A stretch of 64,000 nucleotides of DNA from Halorubrum cibi (lineage in GTDB: Archaea; Halobacteriota; Halobacteria; Halobacteriales; Haloferacaceae): the NCBI RefSeq assembly GCF_900182635.1, contig NZ_FXTD01000002.1, forward strand, positions 1 through 64,000. The letters run 5' to 3'. The position numbers and the translations under genes were made by a program. Shown here piece after piece: positions 23,525 to 33,263 of this stretch. The notes under the pieces were generated by a model. It saw only the letters and a list, made by a program, of their open reading frames with translations, searched no databases and was not told where the DNA came from. The stretch's first letter is position 1; each line of letters starts with the position of its first letter.

Positions 23525-25411
23525 CTACCCGTCGCCCCAGACGTCCGAGAGCGGATGCTTCTCCCGTCGCTCCGCGTCGGCTTCCGATCTGGTTCGGGTG
23601 GTCTCGCCGCCGTCGGTGTCGCTCGCCGAGCCGGATCCGCCCGACGTTCCGTCGCGATCGTCACCCTCGCCGGACAGTCCGACGGAGGCGGAGCCGCTCG
23701 ACCGTCGGCGTCCGGCTCGACCGGGACCGGACGGGTCGGCGTCGAGCCCGGCGAGCGCGGCCGACGGGTCGAACTCGGGGAGGTCGGGAGTCGTCATCGC
23801 GTCGACCTGATCGCGGAACCAGGGCGGGGTGTCAGCCGCAGCCCGGTCGAACAGATCGAGGAGCGAGTCGTCGGCGAGGTACGTCGCGCCGTGATCGTCG
23901 GGCGCGCGGATGACGCGCCCGCACGCCTGTATCACGGTGCGCAGCGCGGTCCGGTGGTACCACGCCCACTGCCCGTCCGCCAGCCGTCGAGCGACGCGGG
24001 AGTCGTTGGTGTTCCGGTAGGGCGCTTTACACACCACCTGCCAGCGGCAGAGGTCCCCTTCCAGGTCGAGCGCCTCCTCCATCTTCACGGAGACGAACAC
24101 CTCGGGATCCGAACTCGCCTTCCACGCCTCGAGTTCGGCGTCACGGTTCGATCGCGCGTGTCGGCGGACGCGCGCGGCCACGCCGAACTCGCCCAGCTTC
24201 TCGACGAGCCGCCCCGCGATGTCGTAGGAGTGGGCGTGGATCAGCCCCTTCTGGTCCGGATGCTCGGCCATCAGCCGGACGATCAGTCGAGCGATCTTCG
24301 GCACCGTCTCGTCGCGGTGCTCGTACGTCATCGACCCCTGCGTCACGTCGTAGAGCGGGCGGTTCGAGAGCGGGAACGTGTGCTCGACGTCGACGAGGGC
24401 GACGTTCGCGGGGTCGAGTCCGACGCCCCGGCAGAACGCGTCCTTCGAGAGGATCGTCGCCGACAGCAGCGCGAACTTCTCGCCGCGGTCCCAGACGGTG
24501 TGTCTGAGGTAGCGGGCGGGGTCGAGCGGCTTGATCGCGATCGCCGACCCCTCGCCGTCGGGCTGGTCGACGACCCACGTCGTCGGCGAGTCGAGGTCGC
24601 GGTAGTCCTCGAGGAACCAGCCGAGCTCCGAGATCAGCTCCTGGAGCCGATCGCGTCTGGCGACCTCCTCGCGGCTCAGTTCGGGCCGTCCGACGAGGTC
24701 GTCCTTCGCGCGCTTCGCCACGTCGCGGAGGCTCTCGACGAACCGGGCGGTGCGGTCGAGCGCGTCCTCGTCGGCGCCGGCGTCCCGCTCCACGTCCGGG
24801 ACGCCGACGTCGTCCCAGACGGGGACGCGCTCGGGCGAGAGGTCGATCGTCGCGTACATCTCCGCCCACTCCGCGAGCCCGTGCGCCTCGTCGATCACGA
24901 CGACGTCGCGCTTGCGGAAGGTCTCCGACCCCGCGGTCCGCATGAAGTACGCGAGCGTCATGGCGGCGAACCGCCCAGACGAGGCGATCGCGCGGTCCGA
25001 GAAGTACGGACAGCGGTGTTTGATCGAGCAGTCGAACCCCTGCTCGCGGACGCAGGGTGCGCGGTCGACCGGCGTGTCGTGTTCGCCGGGGAGGACGCAG
25101 TCGTAGTTCGATTTCCCGCGGATCACTTTCAGGTCGGAGAGGAGGTCGTCCGCGGCCACGTCATCGAGCTGGGAGACCTGCGGCGTGGTGTAGTAGGCGT
25201 CGGTCGGCTCGCTCGGGGCCGCGTCGGCGACTTCGCGGGCCGCGCCCATCACGGCCCGCGCGAGCAGGGACTTGCCGCTGCCGGTCGGCGCGCGCACCAA
25301 CACCACGTCGTTGCCGGCGGCGAAGGCGTCCCGGACGTCCGCGAGCGCGCGCTCCTGTGCGCCGCGGAAGCTCGGAGCCGGGAACTCCGCGGGGATCCGA
25401 TCGGGGTCCAC
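23525..25411 (-). CDS. XPD/Rad3/DinG-like Fe-S helicase
   Basis: 628 residues from GTG 25411 (VDPDRIPAEFPAPSFRGAQE). Walker A RAPTGSGKSLLARAV lies near residue 40. Between motifs Ia and II four cysteines (CVLPGEHDTPVDRAPC, then CSIKHRC) match the 4Fe-4S cluster of XPD-type 5'-3' helicases. Motif II is VVIDEAHGLAEW near 172. C-terminal helicase motifs include MEEALDLEGDLCRWQ and VIQACGRVIRAPDDHGATY. The last 50 residues are Ser/Gly-rich and end HPLSDVWGDG. Likely a repair or replication-linked helicase. The GTG follows a Met-poor upstream frame and leaves about 130 bases to the divergent acyl-CoA synthetase. Confidence 0.92.
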   Translation of the reverse strand: MDPDRIPAEFPAPSFRGAQERALADVRDAFAAGNDVVLVRAPTGSGKSLLARAVMGAAREVADAAPSEPTDAYYTTPQVSQLDDVAADDLLSDLKVIRGKSNYDCVLPGEHDTPVDRAPCVREQGFDCSIKHRCPYFSDRAIASSGRFAAMTLAYFMRTAGSETFRKRDVVVIDEAHGLAEWAEMYATIDLSPERVPVWDDVGVPDVERDAGADEDALDRTARFVESLRDVAKRAKDDLVGRPELSREEVARRDRLQELISELGWFLEDYRDLDSPTTWVVDQPDGEGSAIAIKPLDPARYLRHTVWDRGEKFALLSATILSKDAFCRGVGLDPANVALVDVEHTFPLSNRPLYDVTQGSMTYEHRDETVPKIARLIVRLMAEHPDQKGLIHAHSYDIAGRLVEKLGEFGVAARVRRHARSNRDAELEAWKASSDPEVFVSVKMEEALDLEGDLCRWQVVCKAPYRNTNDSRVARRLADGQWAWYHRTALRTVIQACGRVIRAPDDHGATYLADDSLLDLFDRAAADTPPWFRDQVDAMTTPDLPEFDPSAALAGLDADPSGPGRAGRRRSSGSASVGLSGEGDDRDGTSGGSGSASDTDGGETTRTRSEADAERREKHPLSDVWGDG

Positions 25412-25540
25412 ACGACCCCCTCGCGCGCTCCGGGAATTAAACCCTCGGAGAACCCTTGAAGACCCCTCGACCGGACCGGTCGAGCGAAAGAAACGAACAA
25501 CCACCGGATCGTTTATCACACGTCCGTGAGTCTCGGCGGT

Positions 25541-27589
25541 ATGAGTTGGCAGGAAGCCGAGCGCCGGTTCGCGGACGACGCCGTCGCCCGCGAGACCCTC
25601 CCTCGCACGTTCGAGCGCTCCGCCGCCCGCAACGCCGACCGCGTCGCTCAGCGATACAAGGGCGGGATATATGACCGGTCACTCGTCGCCGCCGGCGTCC
25701 TCGATCCCGCGCCCGTCGGCGACTACGCCGACCTCACCTACGCGGAGATGCGGTCGATCGTTCGGAACCTCGCGACCGGGTTCCGCGAGATCGGCGTCGA
25801 GGACGACACTCGACTCGCGGTGTACGCACAGACGCGCATGGAGTGGGCACAGGTGGACTTCGCGGCGCTCGCGGCCGGCGCGGTCGTCACGACGGTGTAC
25901 GCCTCCTCGTCGCCCTCGCAGGTCCGCTACCTGCTCGAGGACCCCGAAGCGACGGTCGTCGTCGTCGAGAACCGGGCGCTCCTGCGGGAGGTGCTCGACG
26001 TCCGCGACGACCTCGCACACGACCTGGACGCGATCGTGACGATGGACGAACTCGTCGATGGCGACGACAGCGACACCGACGAGAGCGCCGATGGAGACGA
26101 CGACGTCTACACCCTCGGCGAGGTCCACGGACTCGGCGCGGACGCGTTCGACGAGGAAACCTACGACTCGTGGCTCGACGCGACCGCCGTCGACGACCTC
26201 GCGAGCCTCATCTACACCTCCGGGACGACCGGGGAACCGAAGGGGGTCCGGCTCACCCATGGGAACTTCCGCTCGAACGTGAACCAGTGTTACAAGCGCT
26301 TCGCGGACCGGCCCGACCGCGACGAGGGGGTACCCGGGATCTCCGCGGAGACGACGACCCTCTCGTTTCTCCCGCTCGCGCACGTCCTCGAGCGGCTCGC
26401 GGGCCACTACATGATGTTCGCGGCCGGCGCGACCGTCGGCTACGCCGAGAGCCCGGACACGCTCCGGGAGGACTTCGGGCTCGTCCGGCCGACGACGACG
26501 ACCAGCGTCCCGCGGGTCTACGAGAAGCTCTACGACGCGATCCGCGAGCAGGCGTCGGCGTCGCCGGTGAAAGAACGGATCTTCGAGTGGGCCGTCGACG
26601 CGGGGAAGCGACACCACGCGGCCGACGACCCCGGCCCGGTTCTCGACGCGAAGCGGGCGCTCGCCGACCGGCTGGTCTTCTCGTCGGTGCGGGAGGCGAT
26701 CGGCGGGAACGTCGACTTCTTCATCTCCGGCGGCGGGTCGCTGTCGGCGGAGCTGTGCGCGCTGTATCACGCGATGGACCTCCCGATCCTCGAGGGGTAC
26801 GGGCTCACGGAGACGTCGCCTGTGATCTGCGTCAACCCCCCCGAGGAGCCGAAAGTGGGGACCATCGGACCGCCGGTCGTCGACACCGAGGTCGCGATCG
26901 ACGGCCGCGTCGTCGGCGAGGAGGTCGCGGACGTCCCCGGCGACGTGGGGGAACTGCTGGTTCGCGGCCCACAGGTGACGGCGGGGTACTGGAACAGACC
27001 GGACGCAACCCGCGAGGCGTTCTCGGCACACGACGCGCTCCCCGCGGACGCGACGGTGGCGGGCACGCCGCCGGGAGAGCGCGACGGCGACCCCGAAGAT
27101 CCGTGGTTCCACACCGGCGATATCGTCCAGCTCCGTCCCGACGGGTACGTCGCGTTCCGCGAACGGGCCAAACGGTTGCTCGTGCTCTCGACGGGAAAGA
27201 ACGTCGCGCCCGCGCCCATCGAGGACCGCTTCGCCGCGAACGAGTTGGTCGAGCAGTGCGTCGTGCTCGGCGACGGCCGCAAGTTCGTCTCGGCGCTCCT
27301 CGTTCCGAACTTCGAGGCGGTCGAGACGTGGGCCGACGACGAGGGGATCGATCTCCCCGACGATCGGCGGGGGATCTGTCGGGACGAGCGCGTCCGCGAC
27401 CGGTTCCGGACCGAGGTCGACGCGGTGAACGAGGCGTTCGAGCCCTACGAACGGATCAAGCGGTTCCGGTTGGTCCCCGAGGAGTTCTCCGAGGAGAACG
27501 ATCTCCTCACGCCCACGATGAAGAAGAAGCGTCGGAACATCCTCGACCGGTTCGCCGACGAGATCGAGATGATATACGACGAGGAGTAG
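25541..27589 (+). CDS. AMP-forming long-chain acyl-CoA synthetase
   Basis: 682 residues from ATG 25541 (MSWQEAERRFADDAVARETL); a GTG five codons upstream is an alternative. ANL-superfamily motifs: the phosphate loop YTSGTTGEPKGVRLTHGNF near residue 225, GYGLTETSPVI, DPWFHTGDIVQL, and the acceptor-lysine region STGKNVAPAPIED. The length and the LPLAHVLERLAGHYMM element fit FadD-type long-chain enzymes. An acidic stretch near 170-185 (DGDDSDTDESADGDDD) is a halophile-type surface insertion. It activates fatty acids to acyl-CoA. Confidence 0.93.
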   Translation: MSWQEAERRFADDAVARETLPRTFERSAARNADRVAQRYKGGIYDRSLVAAGVLDPAPVGDYADLTYAEMRSIVRNLATGFREIGVEDDTRLAVYAQTRMEWAQVDFAALAAGAVVTTVYASSSPSQVRYLLEDPEATVVVVENRALLREVLDVRDDLAHDLDAIVTMDELVDGDDSDTDESADGDDDVYTLGEVHGLGADAFDEETYDSWLDATAVDDLASLIYTSGTTGEPKGVRLTHGNFRSNVNQCYKRFADRPDRDEGVPGISAETTTLSFLPLAHVLERLAGHYMMFAAGATVGYAESPDTLREDFGLVRPTTTTSVPRVYEKLYDAIREQASASPVKERIFEWAVDAGKRHHAADDPGPVLDAKRALADRLVFSSVREAIGGNVDFFISGGGSLSAELCALYHAMDLPILEGYGLTETSPVICVNPPEEPKVGTIGPPVVDTEVAIDGRVVGEEVADVPGDVGELLVRGPQVTAGYWNRPDATREAFSAHDALPADATVAGTPPGERDGDPEDPWFHTGDIVQLRPDGYVAFRERAKRLLVLSTGKNVAPAPIEDRFAANELVEQCVVLGDGRKFVSALLVPNFEAVETWADDEGIDLPDDRRGICRDERVRDRFRTEVDAVNEAFEPYERIKRFRLVPEEFSEENDLLTPTMKKKRRNILDRFADEIEMIYDEE

Positions 27590-27742
27590 GGGGTCGAGCG
27601 CCTCGAGGCGAACGCCCGACGTTCCATGCTGTTCGTCACGGCAGCGAGCGAGTTTTTCGCACCGATCGCATAATTTCATCCTTGTTATACATATCTAAAT
27701 TTATCATACTTTCACAAGGCTCGAACCGGAACGTCGCCGACG

Positions 27743-28036
27743 ATGTCCACGATCCGAAACGCCGTCGATTCGGTCCGACGCACCGCGTCGACAGCTACGA
27801 CCCACGTCGTCGAGGCGGCGACCGTGCTGTTGGTGGGCCTCGGGCTCGCCGGCTGGTCGCTGTTCTGGTCGCGGGTCGGTCGGATGCACTACGCCCAGGG
27901 TGATCTCGTCTCCGCGGCGTTCACGACGACCGTCTTCGTTCTCCCCGCGATCGGGGCCTTCGTCTGGTACGTCGCCACGTCGCTCGACGTCGACACAGGG
28001 CCGACAGAGATCGACGTGAACGTGATCGGAGGCTGA
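27743..28036 (+). CDS. Small two-span membrane protein
   Basis: 97 residues. Two hydrophobic helices at about 24-45 (AATVLLVGLGLAGWSLFWS) and 60-82 (FTTTVFVLPAIGAFVWYVAT) with a basic, amphipathic N terminus and a strand-like C terminus (GPTEIDVNVIGG). The upstream region is AT-rich with TATA-like elements. I do not recognise a family; it lies alone between the acyl-CoA synthetase and the TRIC-type channel. Confidence 0.65.
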   Translation: MSTIRNAVDSVRRTASTATTHVVEAATVLLVGLGLAGWSLFWSRVGRMHYAQGDLVSAAFTTTVFVLPAIGAFVWYVATSLDVDTGPTEIDVNVIGG

Positions 28037-28133
28037 TCGCCTCGCGGGGGGCGAACCCGTCCGACTCGTCCCCGGCGGACCCGCGGATCCGCTGACGGCA
28101 CATTCAAGCCTTCGGCTCGCGGAGCACTCGCCA

Positions 28134-28790
28134 GTGAGCCGGGGACTCCTCGTGGCGCTGTTCGGCGATCCGTTCGCGGTGATGAACACGATCGGGCTCG
28201 TCGCGTTCGCGCTGGTCGGGTCGACGAAGGCGATCCGCGAGGAGTTCGACCTGTTCGGGATCGCGATCGTCGGGCTGGCGATGGCGTTCGCCGGCGGGGC
28301 GACGCGGGACCTCCTCGTGATGCGAACGCCGCTGGCGCTCCAGTCGCCCGTCGAGATCGCGCTCGGACTGCTCGGCGTCGCCCTGGCGATCGGGTTGCGG
28401 GCCGTGCTCGCCGCGCCGGACACGCACCCGATAACGCTCGTGTCGGACGCGATCGGGCTCGCCGCGTTCGCCACCACGGGGGCGATCGTCGCCGCGGACG
28501 CGGGCGTCTCCGCGTTCGGCGTCGTCGCGATCGCGACGATAAACGCGGTCGGCGGCGGCGCGTTCGCCGACCTGCTTCTCGACCGCGCCCCGTTCATCCT
28601 CTTCGAGGACTTCTACGCGAGCTGTGCCGTATCGGGCGGGATGGTCTACGTCGCCGCCGGAGCCGTCGGAGTCGCCGGCGGTACCGCCGCCGCCCTCTGT
28701 GCGGCCGTCACCGTCGTCACGCGGCTCGCGGCCGTCACTTACGGCTGGGAACTCCCCGCCGCCGACGACCTGGAACCGCCGGGGCGCTGA
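28134..28790 (+). CDS. TRIC/UPF0126-type cation channel protein
   Basis: 218 residues from GTG 28134. Two repeats of three helices, the family layout: FAVMNTIGLVAFALVGSTKA then VGLAMAFAGGATRDLL in the first half, and VSDAIGLAAFATTGAIVAAD then VVAIATINAVGGGAFADLLL in the second. The paired G-G-x-x-R-D and G-G-G-x-x-x-D signatures are those of prokaryotic trimeric intracellular cation channels (YadS/YicG). Probable monovalent cation permeation at the cytoplasmic membrane. The 3' end overlaps the convergent methylthiotransferase gene by 52 bases. Confidence 0.9.
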   Translation: MSRGLLVALFGDPFAVMNTIGLVAFALVGSTKAIREEFDLFGIAIVGLAMAFAGGATRDLLVMRTPLALQSPVEIALGLLGVALAIGLRAVLAAPDTHPITLVSDAIGLAAFATTGAIVAADAGVSAFGVVAIATINAVGGGAFADLLLDRAPFILFEDFYASCAVSGGMVYVAAGAVGVAGGTAAALCAAVTVVTRLAAVTYGWELPAADDLEPPGR

Positions 28791-30046
28791 CGCTCGCCGG
28801 TCGGCTCCCCGAACGCGTAGACGGTGTTGTGACCGGTCACCTCGACGGTGAGGAAGTCGCCGACCTCGACCCCGCGATCGGTCGCGCTCTGGACGATTAT
28901 CTGCCGGTAGGCGGAGTCTCGACACTTCACCGAGTCGCCCGTTCCCTCCTCAACGACGAGCGCCTCGAACTCGTCGCCGACCATCGACTCGTACGCCTCG
29001 CCGACGACCTCCATCTTCAGCTCCGACATCGCCTTCGAGCGCTCCTTTTTCACCGTCCCGCCGAGCCCCTTCATCTCGGCGGCGTCGGTTCCGGGCCGCT
29101 TCGAGAAGCGAGTGACGTTGATCTTCTCGGGGCGGACCTCGGAGAGCAGATCCATCGACGCCTCGTGGTCGGCCTCGTTCTCGGTCGGGAAGCCGACGAT
29201 GAAATCCGTCGAGAGCGTCCAGTGGTCGAGCCGGTCGTCGAGGGCCGCCACGACCTCGCGGAACTTGTCGACGCGGTGTTGCCGGCGCATGTCCGCGAGC
29301 ACGTCGTCGGAGCCGGACTGTACCGGGGCGTGGATGAAGTCGTACAGCTTCTCGTTTCGCGCGAAGACGTCGGCGAGCTCCTCGTGGATCCCGTGGATCC
29401 CGCCGGGGTTCGCCATCCCGAGTCGGACCCGGAACTCGCCGTCGATGGCGCAGATCCGGTCGAGCAGCTCGGGGAGCTTCCGGTCGCCCGTGTCCCAACC
29501 GTAGACGCCGGTGTCCTGTCCGGTGACGCGGATCTCCTTCGCGCCGGCGTGTACCAGCGCGCGGGCCTTCTCGACGTTCTCCTCGATCGACGGGGAGTCG
29601 ACCCGGCCGGTCGCGAACTTGGTGATACAGTACGAGCAGTTGCTCATGCAGCCGCGCGCGATGGGGAGGATGCCGATCACGCCGTCGAGGATCGGCTCCG
29701 TGTCGGGGGTGTGGGTGGGACACTCGCCGTTGAGCACGTGTTCGGGTACCTCGTCCCAGTGGAGCACCTCGGCGTCGATGCCGGCCTCGCGGAACTCCTC
29801 GCCCTGCGCGAGCGCCATACAGCCGGTGACGACGAGTTCGGCCGTCTCCTCGGCCAGCTCCTCGGCGCGCCGGAGCATGTTGCGCTCGGTCTTCTCGACG
29901 ACCGTACAGCTGTTGAGAATGGCGACGTCGGCCTCCTCGGGACCGTCCGCGGGGCGGTGGCCGCCGTCGCGGAGGGCGCGCTCGATCGCGCGGCTCTCGC
30001 CCCGGTTGGACGTACAGCCGTACGTCTCGATGTGGTACGTCGCCAT
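28739..30046 (-). CDS. tRNA threonylcarbamoyladenosine methylthiotransferase (e-MtaB type)
   Basis: 435 residues. The N-terminal UPF0004 domain carries cluster cysteines Cys11, Cys47 and Cys76. The radical-SAM triad is Cys133-xxx-Cys137-xx-Cys140 in RGCMSNCSYC. A TIM-barrel region (TGQDTGVYGWDTGDRKLPEL) and a C-terminal TRAM domain (YRQIIVQSATDRGVEVGDFL) follow. The architecture is that of CDKAL1/e-MtaB enzymes, which convert t6A37 to ms2t6A in tRNAs reading ANN codons. The Ser/Gly/Pro tail overlaps the TRIC gene on the other strand. Confidence 0.92.
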   Translation of the reverse strand: MATYHIETYGCTSNRGESRAIERALRDGGHRPADGPEEADVAILNSCTVVEKTERNMLRRAEELAEETAELVVTGCMALAQGEEFREAGIDAEVLHWDEVPEHVLNGECPTHTPDTEPILDGVIGILPIARGCMSNCSYCITKFATGRVDSPSIEENVEKARALVHAGAKEIRVTGQDTGVYGWDTGDRKLPELLDRICAIDGEFRVRLGMANPGGIHGIHEELADVFARNEKLYDFIHAPVQSGSDDVLADMRRQHRVDKFREVVAALDDRLDHWTLSTDFIVGFPTENEADHEASMDLLSEVRPEKINVTRFSKRPGTDAAEMKGLGGTVKKERSKAMSELKMEVVGEAYESMVGDEFEALVVEEGTGDSVKCRDSAYRQIIVQSATDRGVEVGDFLTVEVTGHNTVYAFGEPTGERQRPGGSRSSAAGSSQP

Positions 30047-30129
30047 CGGTTACCCGTCATACCCGGCGGGCGGGCAAAAGGGCGACGGATCGGCGAACGA
30101 AGGCGATGGCGGACGTATCCGAGTGACGG

Positions 30130-30417
30130 TCAGTCCTCGGCGACGACCGCGGACGGTGCGGGACCGCGAGCGGACTCCGCGTCAACGGAATCGGCGGGTT
30201 CGTACACCGATCGACGCGCGTCGGTGGGGCAGAAGCCCTCCTCGACGAGGTCGGCCTCGGCGAGCTTCTCGATGGCGAACCGGACCGTACGCGTCGAGAG
30301 TCGGGTCTCCTCGGCGAGCCCGGTCTGGTCGAACCGCCCCTCGGCGTCCAGCACGTAGTACACGAGCTTGGCGCTCGGCGGGAGCGGTTCGAGCCGTTCG
30401 CGCGCGTCGTCGTCCAT
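30130..30417 (-). CDS. MarR-like winged-HTH regulator
   Basis: 95 residues from ATG 30417 (MDDDARERLEPLPPSAKLVY). A winged helix: PPSAKLVYYVLDAEGRFDQT, recognition region LAEETRLSTRTVRFAIEKLA, and wing EADLVEEGFCPTDARRSVYE. The tail is acidic. It resembles short haloarchaeal MarR/TrmB-type transcription factors, with no ligand domain. It sits just downstream of the large histidine kinase on the same strand, and in-frame upstream codons overlap that gene's end and are not needed. Confidence 0.85.
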   Translation of the reverse strand: MDDDARERLEPLPPSAKLVYYVLDAEGRFDQTGLAEETRLSTRTVRFAIEKLAEADLVEEGFCPTDARRSVYEPADSVDAESARGPAPSAVVAED

Positions 30418-30523
30418 ACCGATCGGTGGGGCGAGCCGGCCATAACCGTGGTCCGGGTGTGCGTAGGCTGCGCACGTCCGATGGTGGCTATCCCGAGCCC
30501 GCGGCTCACTCCGTTCGCGGACG

Positions 30524-33178
30524 CTATCCGTCGGTTCGGAACTCGAAGCGCGCCCCCGATTCATTTCCGTTCTCGTCCGCGTCGTCTCCGCCCTCACCGA
30601 CCGCGATCCGCCACCCGTGTGCGTCGGATATCTCCCTGACGATCGCCAGTCCGAGCCCGGAGCCGTGGTCCGCGCTCGAGACGCCGTACTCCATCGCCTG
30701 ATCGGGATCGACCCCGTCGAACCCCGGTCCGTCGTCGGCGACGAAGAAGCCGTCCGGCAGCGGTCCGACGGTCACGGTGACGTCCGGGTCGCCGTCCGAT
30801 TCGGGTGAGATCCGGCTGCCAGTCGAACCGTGTTCGACGCTGTCGTCGGCCGTAGGCCGACTGCTCGTGGAATGGTTCGAAAACTCCGAGGAGGAGTTTT
30901 CGTCATCACGAGAGACGGCGACGCCGTCTCTCGAACGACCGTGTTCCACGCTGTTCCGAAACAGGTTCTCGAACATCGTCCGGAGTCGCTCGGGGTCGGC
31001 GTGAACGGTCGCGTTTCCGGTTTCGACCTCCAGAGCGACGCCGTCCGTATCGACGGTCCTCCACGCCTCCCGAGCGGCGTCGGCGAGCGCGACCGGCTCC
31101 GGTTCGTCGACCGTCCTCCCCTCCCTGGCGAGCGCGAGGAGGTCGTCGATCAGCTCGCCCATCCGCGCGTGGGCGTTCTCGATCCGGTCGATCTGTTCGT
31201 GGACCTCGTCGGCGTCGTCGTCGATCAGCGCACGGAGGAGCTCGACGCGCCCGCTCGCGACCGTGAGCGGATTTCGGAGGTCGTGTGAGACCACGCCCGC
31301 GAACTTCTCGAGGCGGTCGAGCTCCCGTTGGAGCGCGGCGTCGCGCTCGCGGAGCTGTTCGGTCCGTTCGGCGCGGTCCAGCGCGGTGGTCACGTTCGCG
31401 GCCAACACCCGCGCGAGCTGGACGCCCGTGTCGTCGAAGAAGTTCGGGTCGGGCGAGCCGAGCGGCATCACGCCGTGACCCCCGAGGGACACGACGAGCA
31501 GGCTCCGGAGGTCGCCGTACCCCACGCTCGTCTCCTCGTTTCGGAGATCGTCCACGACGACCGTCTCGTCGCGATCGTACGCGTCCCACACCAGCCCGTC
31601 GCCCGGACCGAACGGCGGCCGCTCGCCGAACACCGCGGTCGCCTCCTCGCTTATCGCCGTGGGTCGAAGCGTCCCCGAGTCGGGGTCGTACAGCCGGATC
31701 CCGCTGGCGGGGAATCCGAGCGTGTCGATCGCGGTCCGCGTCGCGATCTCGGCGACCGTCTCGCGGCCCTCGCCGGAGAACATCTCCCGCGTCGCCTCGT
31801 GGAGCCGGCGGAGGGTCCGCTCGATCCGCTTCTGTTCGTCGATGTCGGCGTACACCAAGTGGAGAAGCACCTCGTCGTCGCGCTCCGTGGGGATCGCGTT
31901 CAGGATGAAGTCCCTGACCCCCGACGACGTCCGGCGCTCGACCTCCGTCCGGATCGGGTCCAGATCGGTGTCGGACCAGTCCGGCTCGATCGAGTCGACG
32001 CCGTCGGGGACGATCCTCGCACACATCTCCTCGTACGTGACCTCGCCGGCCGCACAGCCGAACGTCGATTCGAACGCGTCGTTCGTCGCGTCGAGCGTGC
32101 GCGCTCCCGATCCGTCGATAGCGAGCCGTGCGACCGGCGAGGGGACGTTGTCGAAGAGCGCCGCGAGCCGGTCGCGCTCGGCCCGGAGCGCCCCCTCCGT
32201 TTCGATCTGCTCCATCGCCTCCGCGGCGTGTGCGGTGACCAACTCCGCGAACTCCACGTCCCGTTCGTCGAACGTGGCCCGTCCGCTGGAGATCGCCTGG
32301 AAGTTCCCGTACCCGCCGATCGGCACGCTGATCGCCGATTCGATGTCGTCGGCGACGGGGTCGGCGTCCGGCGACCTTTCGACCTCCTCGACGAGGAACG
32401 TCCGCTCCTCCGCCACGGTTCGACCAGCGATCCCCTCGCCGAGTTCGAACCGGCGCACGTCGTCCTCGGTGACGCCCTCCGAGAGCGCCGCCGGGTGGAC
32501 GTACTCTCCCTCCCGTCGGGCGGTGAGACAGCGGTCGAACTCGAGGACCTCGGACGCGACGTCGATGACCCGCTCGAACACCTCCTCGACGGTGTCGACA
32601 CAGGAGAGTTCGGTCGCGAAATCGTGGATCGCGGTCACCTTCCGGTTGACTTCCCGCAGGTCCGATTCGGCCTGTCGACGGGAGAGCGCGTTGTCCACGC
32701 GGTTCGCGAGCATCTCGTACCCGTCCGCGCCGCCCTTCTGGAGGTAGTCCGTGACGCCGGCGGAGATCGCCTCGCTCGCGATCTCCTCCGACCCCTTCCC
32801 CGTGAACAGCAGGAAGGGAACCTCGCCTATCTCGGAACGAACCGTCTCGAGGAGTTCCAACCCGGTCGATTCCGGCATGTCGTGATCGCTGACGACGCAA
32901 TCGATCGGCCGCTCCCGGAGCCGCTCGAGCGCCGCGGTCGGCGACGTCACCGTGATCGTCTCGATCCCGTCGAGGAGTCGTTCGAGATACGTCGCCGCCA
33001 GATCCGCCGCGCCGGGCTCGTCGTCGACGACGAGCACGACCTCCCGCCGGTCCGCGGTTCCCCCGTCCGTGACGACCGCGCCCCTCGCGTCGCTCGCGGG
33101 CCGCGTCGTGCGCTCGTTCCGGCTCCCGTCCCGCCCCCCCGTCGACTCCTCGGAGTCGCTCCCGGGGCGTGCTACCAT
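30524..33178 (-). CDS. Hybrid sensor: REC-GAF-PAS-GAF histidine kinase
   Basis: 884 residues. Order: disordered N terminus; receiver domain about 46-165 with Asp52/Asp53 and phospho-acceptor Asp98 (CVVSDHDMP) and FTGKGSEEIASEAISAGVTD; GAF about 180-315; PAS about 325-445; second GAF about 455-605; HisKA with phospho-His near 634 (VVSHDLRNPLTVASGR); HATPase with N box ENLFRNSVEHG near 740, G1 FFVADDGPGFDG and G2 HGSGLGLAIVREIS. About 45 extra residues sit inside the HATPase just after the N box and repeat SVEHG; the DNA there is a series of hairpins. No membrane helix, so a cytosolic sensor. An AT-rich promoter precedes the ATG. Confidence 0.93.
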   Translation of the reverse strand: MVARPGSDSEESTGGRDGSRNERTTRPASDARGAVVTDGGTADRREVVLVVDDEPGAADLAATYLERLLDGIETITVTSPTAALERLRERPIDCVVSDHDMPESTGLELLETVRSEIGEVPFLLFTGKGSEEIASEAISAGVTDYLQKGGADGYEMLANRVDNALSRRQAESDLREVNRKVTAIHDFATELSCVDTVEEVFERVIDVASEVLEFDRCLTARREGEYVHPAALSEGVTEDDVRRFELGEGIAGRTVAEERTFLVEEVERSPDADPVADDIESAISVPIGGYGNFQAISSGRATFDERDVEFAELVTAHAAEAMEQIETEGALRAERDRLAALFDNVPSPVARLAIDGSGARTLDATNDAFESTFGCAAGEVTYEEMCARIVPDGVDSIEPDWSDTDLDPIRTEVERRTSSGVRDFILNAIPTERDDEVLLHLVYADIDEQKRIERTLRRLHEATREMFSGEGRETVAEIATRTAIDTLGFPASGIRLYDPDSGTLRPTAISEEATAVFGERPPFGPGDGLVWDAYDRDETVVVDDLRNEETSVGYGDLRSLLVVSLGGHGVMPLGSPDPNFFDDTGVQLARVLAANVTTALDRAERTEQLRERDAALQRELDRLEKFAGVVSHDLRNPLTVASGRVELLRALIDDDADEVHEQIDRIENAHARMGELIDDLLALAREGRTVDEPEPVALADAAREAWRTVDTDGVALEVETGNATVHADPERLRTMFENLFRNSVEHGRSRDGVAVSRDDENSSSEFSNHSTSSRPTADDSVEHGSTGSRISPESDGDPDVTVTVGPLPDGFFVADDGPGFDGVDPDQAMEYGVSSADHGSGLGLAIVREISDAHGWRIAVGEGGDDADENGNESGARFEFRTDG
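30824..30954. repeat. Hairpin array with flanking direct repeats inside a histidine kinase gene
   Basis: A near-identical block of about 19 bases occurs at 30824-30843 and 30936-30954 (core GTGTTCGACGCTGT and GTGTTCCACGCTGT). Between them lie three perfect inverted repeats: TCGGCC/GGCCGA at 30846-30860 (3-base loop), AAAACTCC/GGAGTTTT at 30880-30900 (5-base loop) and GAGAGACGGC/GCCGTCTCTC at 30910-30932 (3-base loop). The coding frame is kept, so the array is a tolerated in-frame insert in the ATP-lid region of the kinase. Confidence 0.85.
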
Positions 33179-33263
33179 ACGAGCCGAAACAGGTCGTGTT
33201 TATTTGAAGTTTTTGTGAAAATATCAGAAATGATGGGGCCGCGTCCGAGTCGGCTGGAACGCC

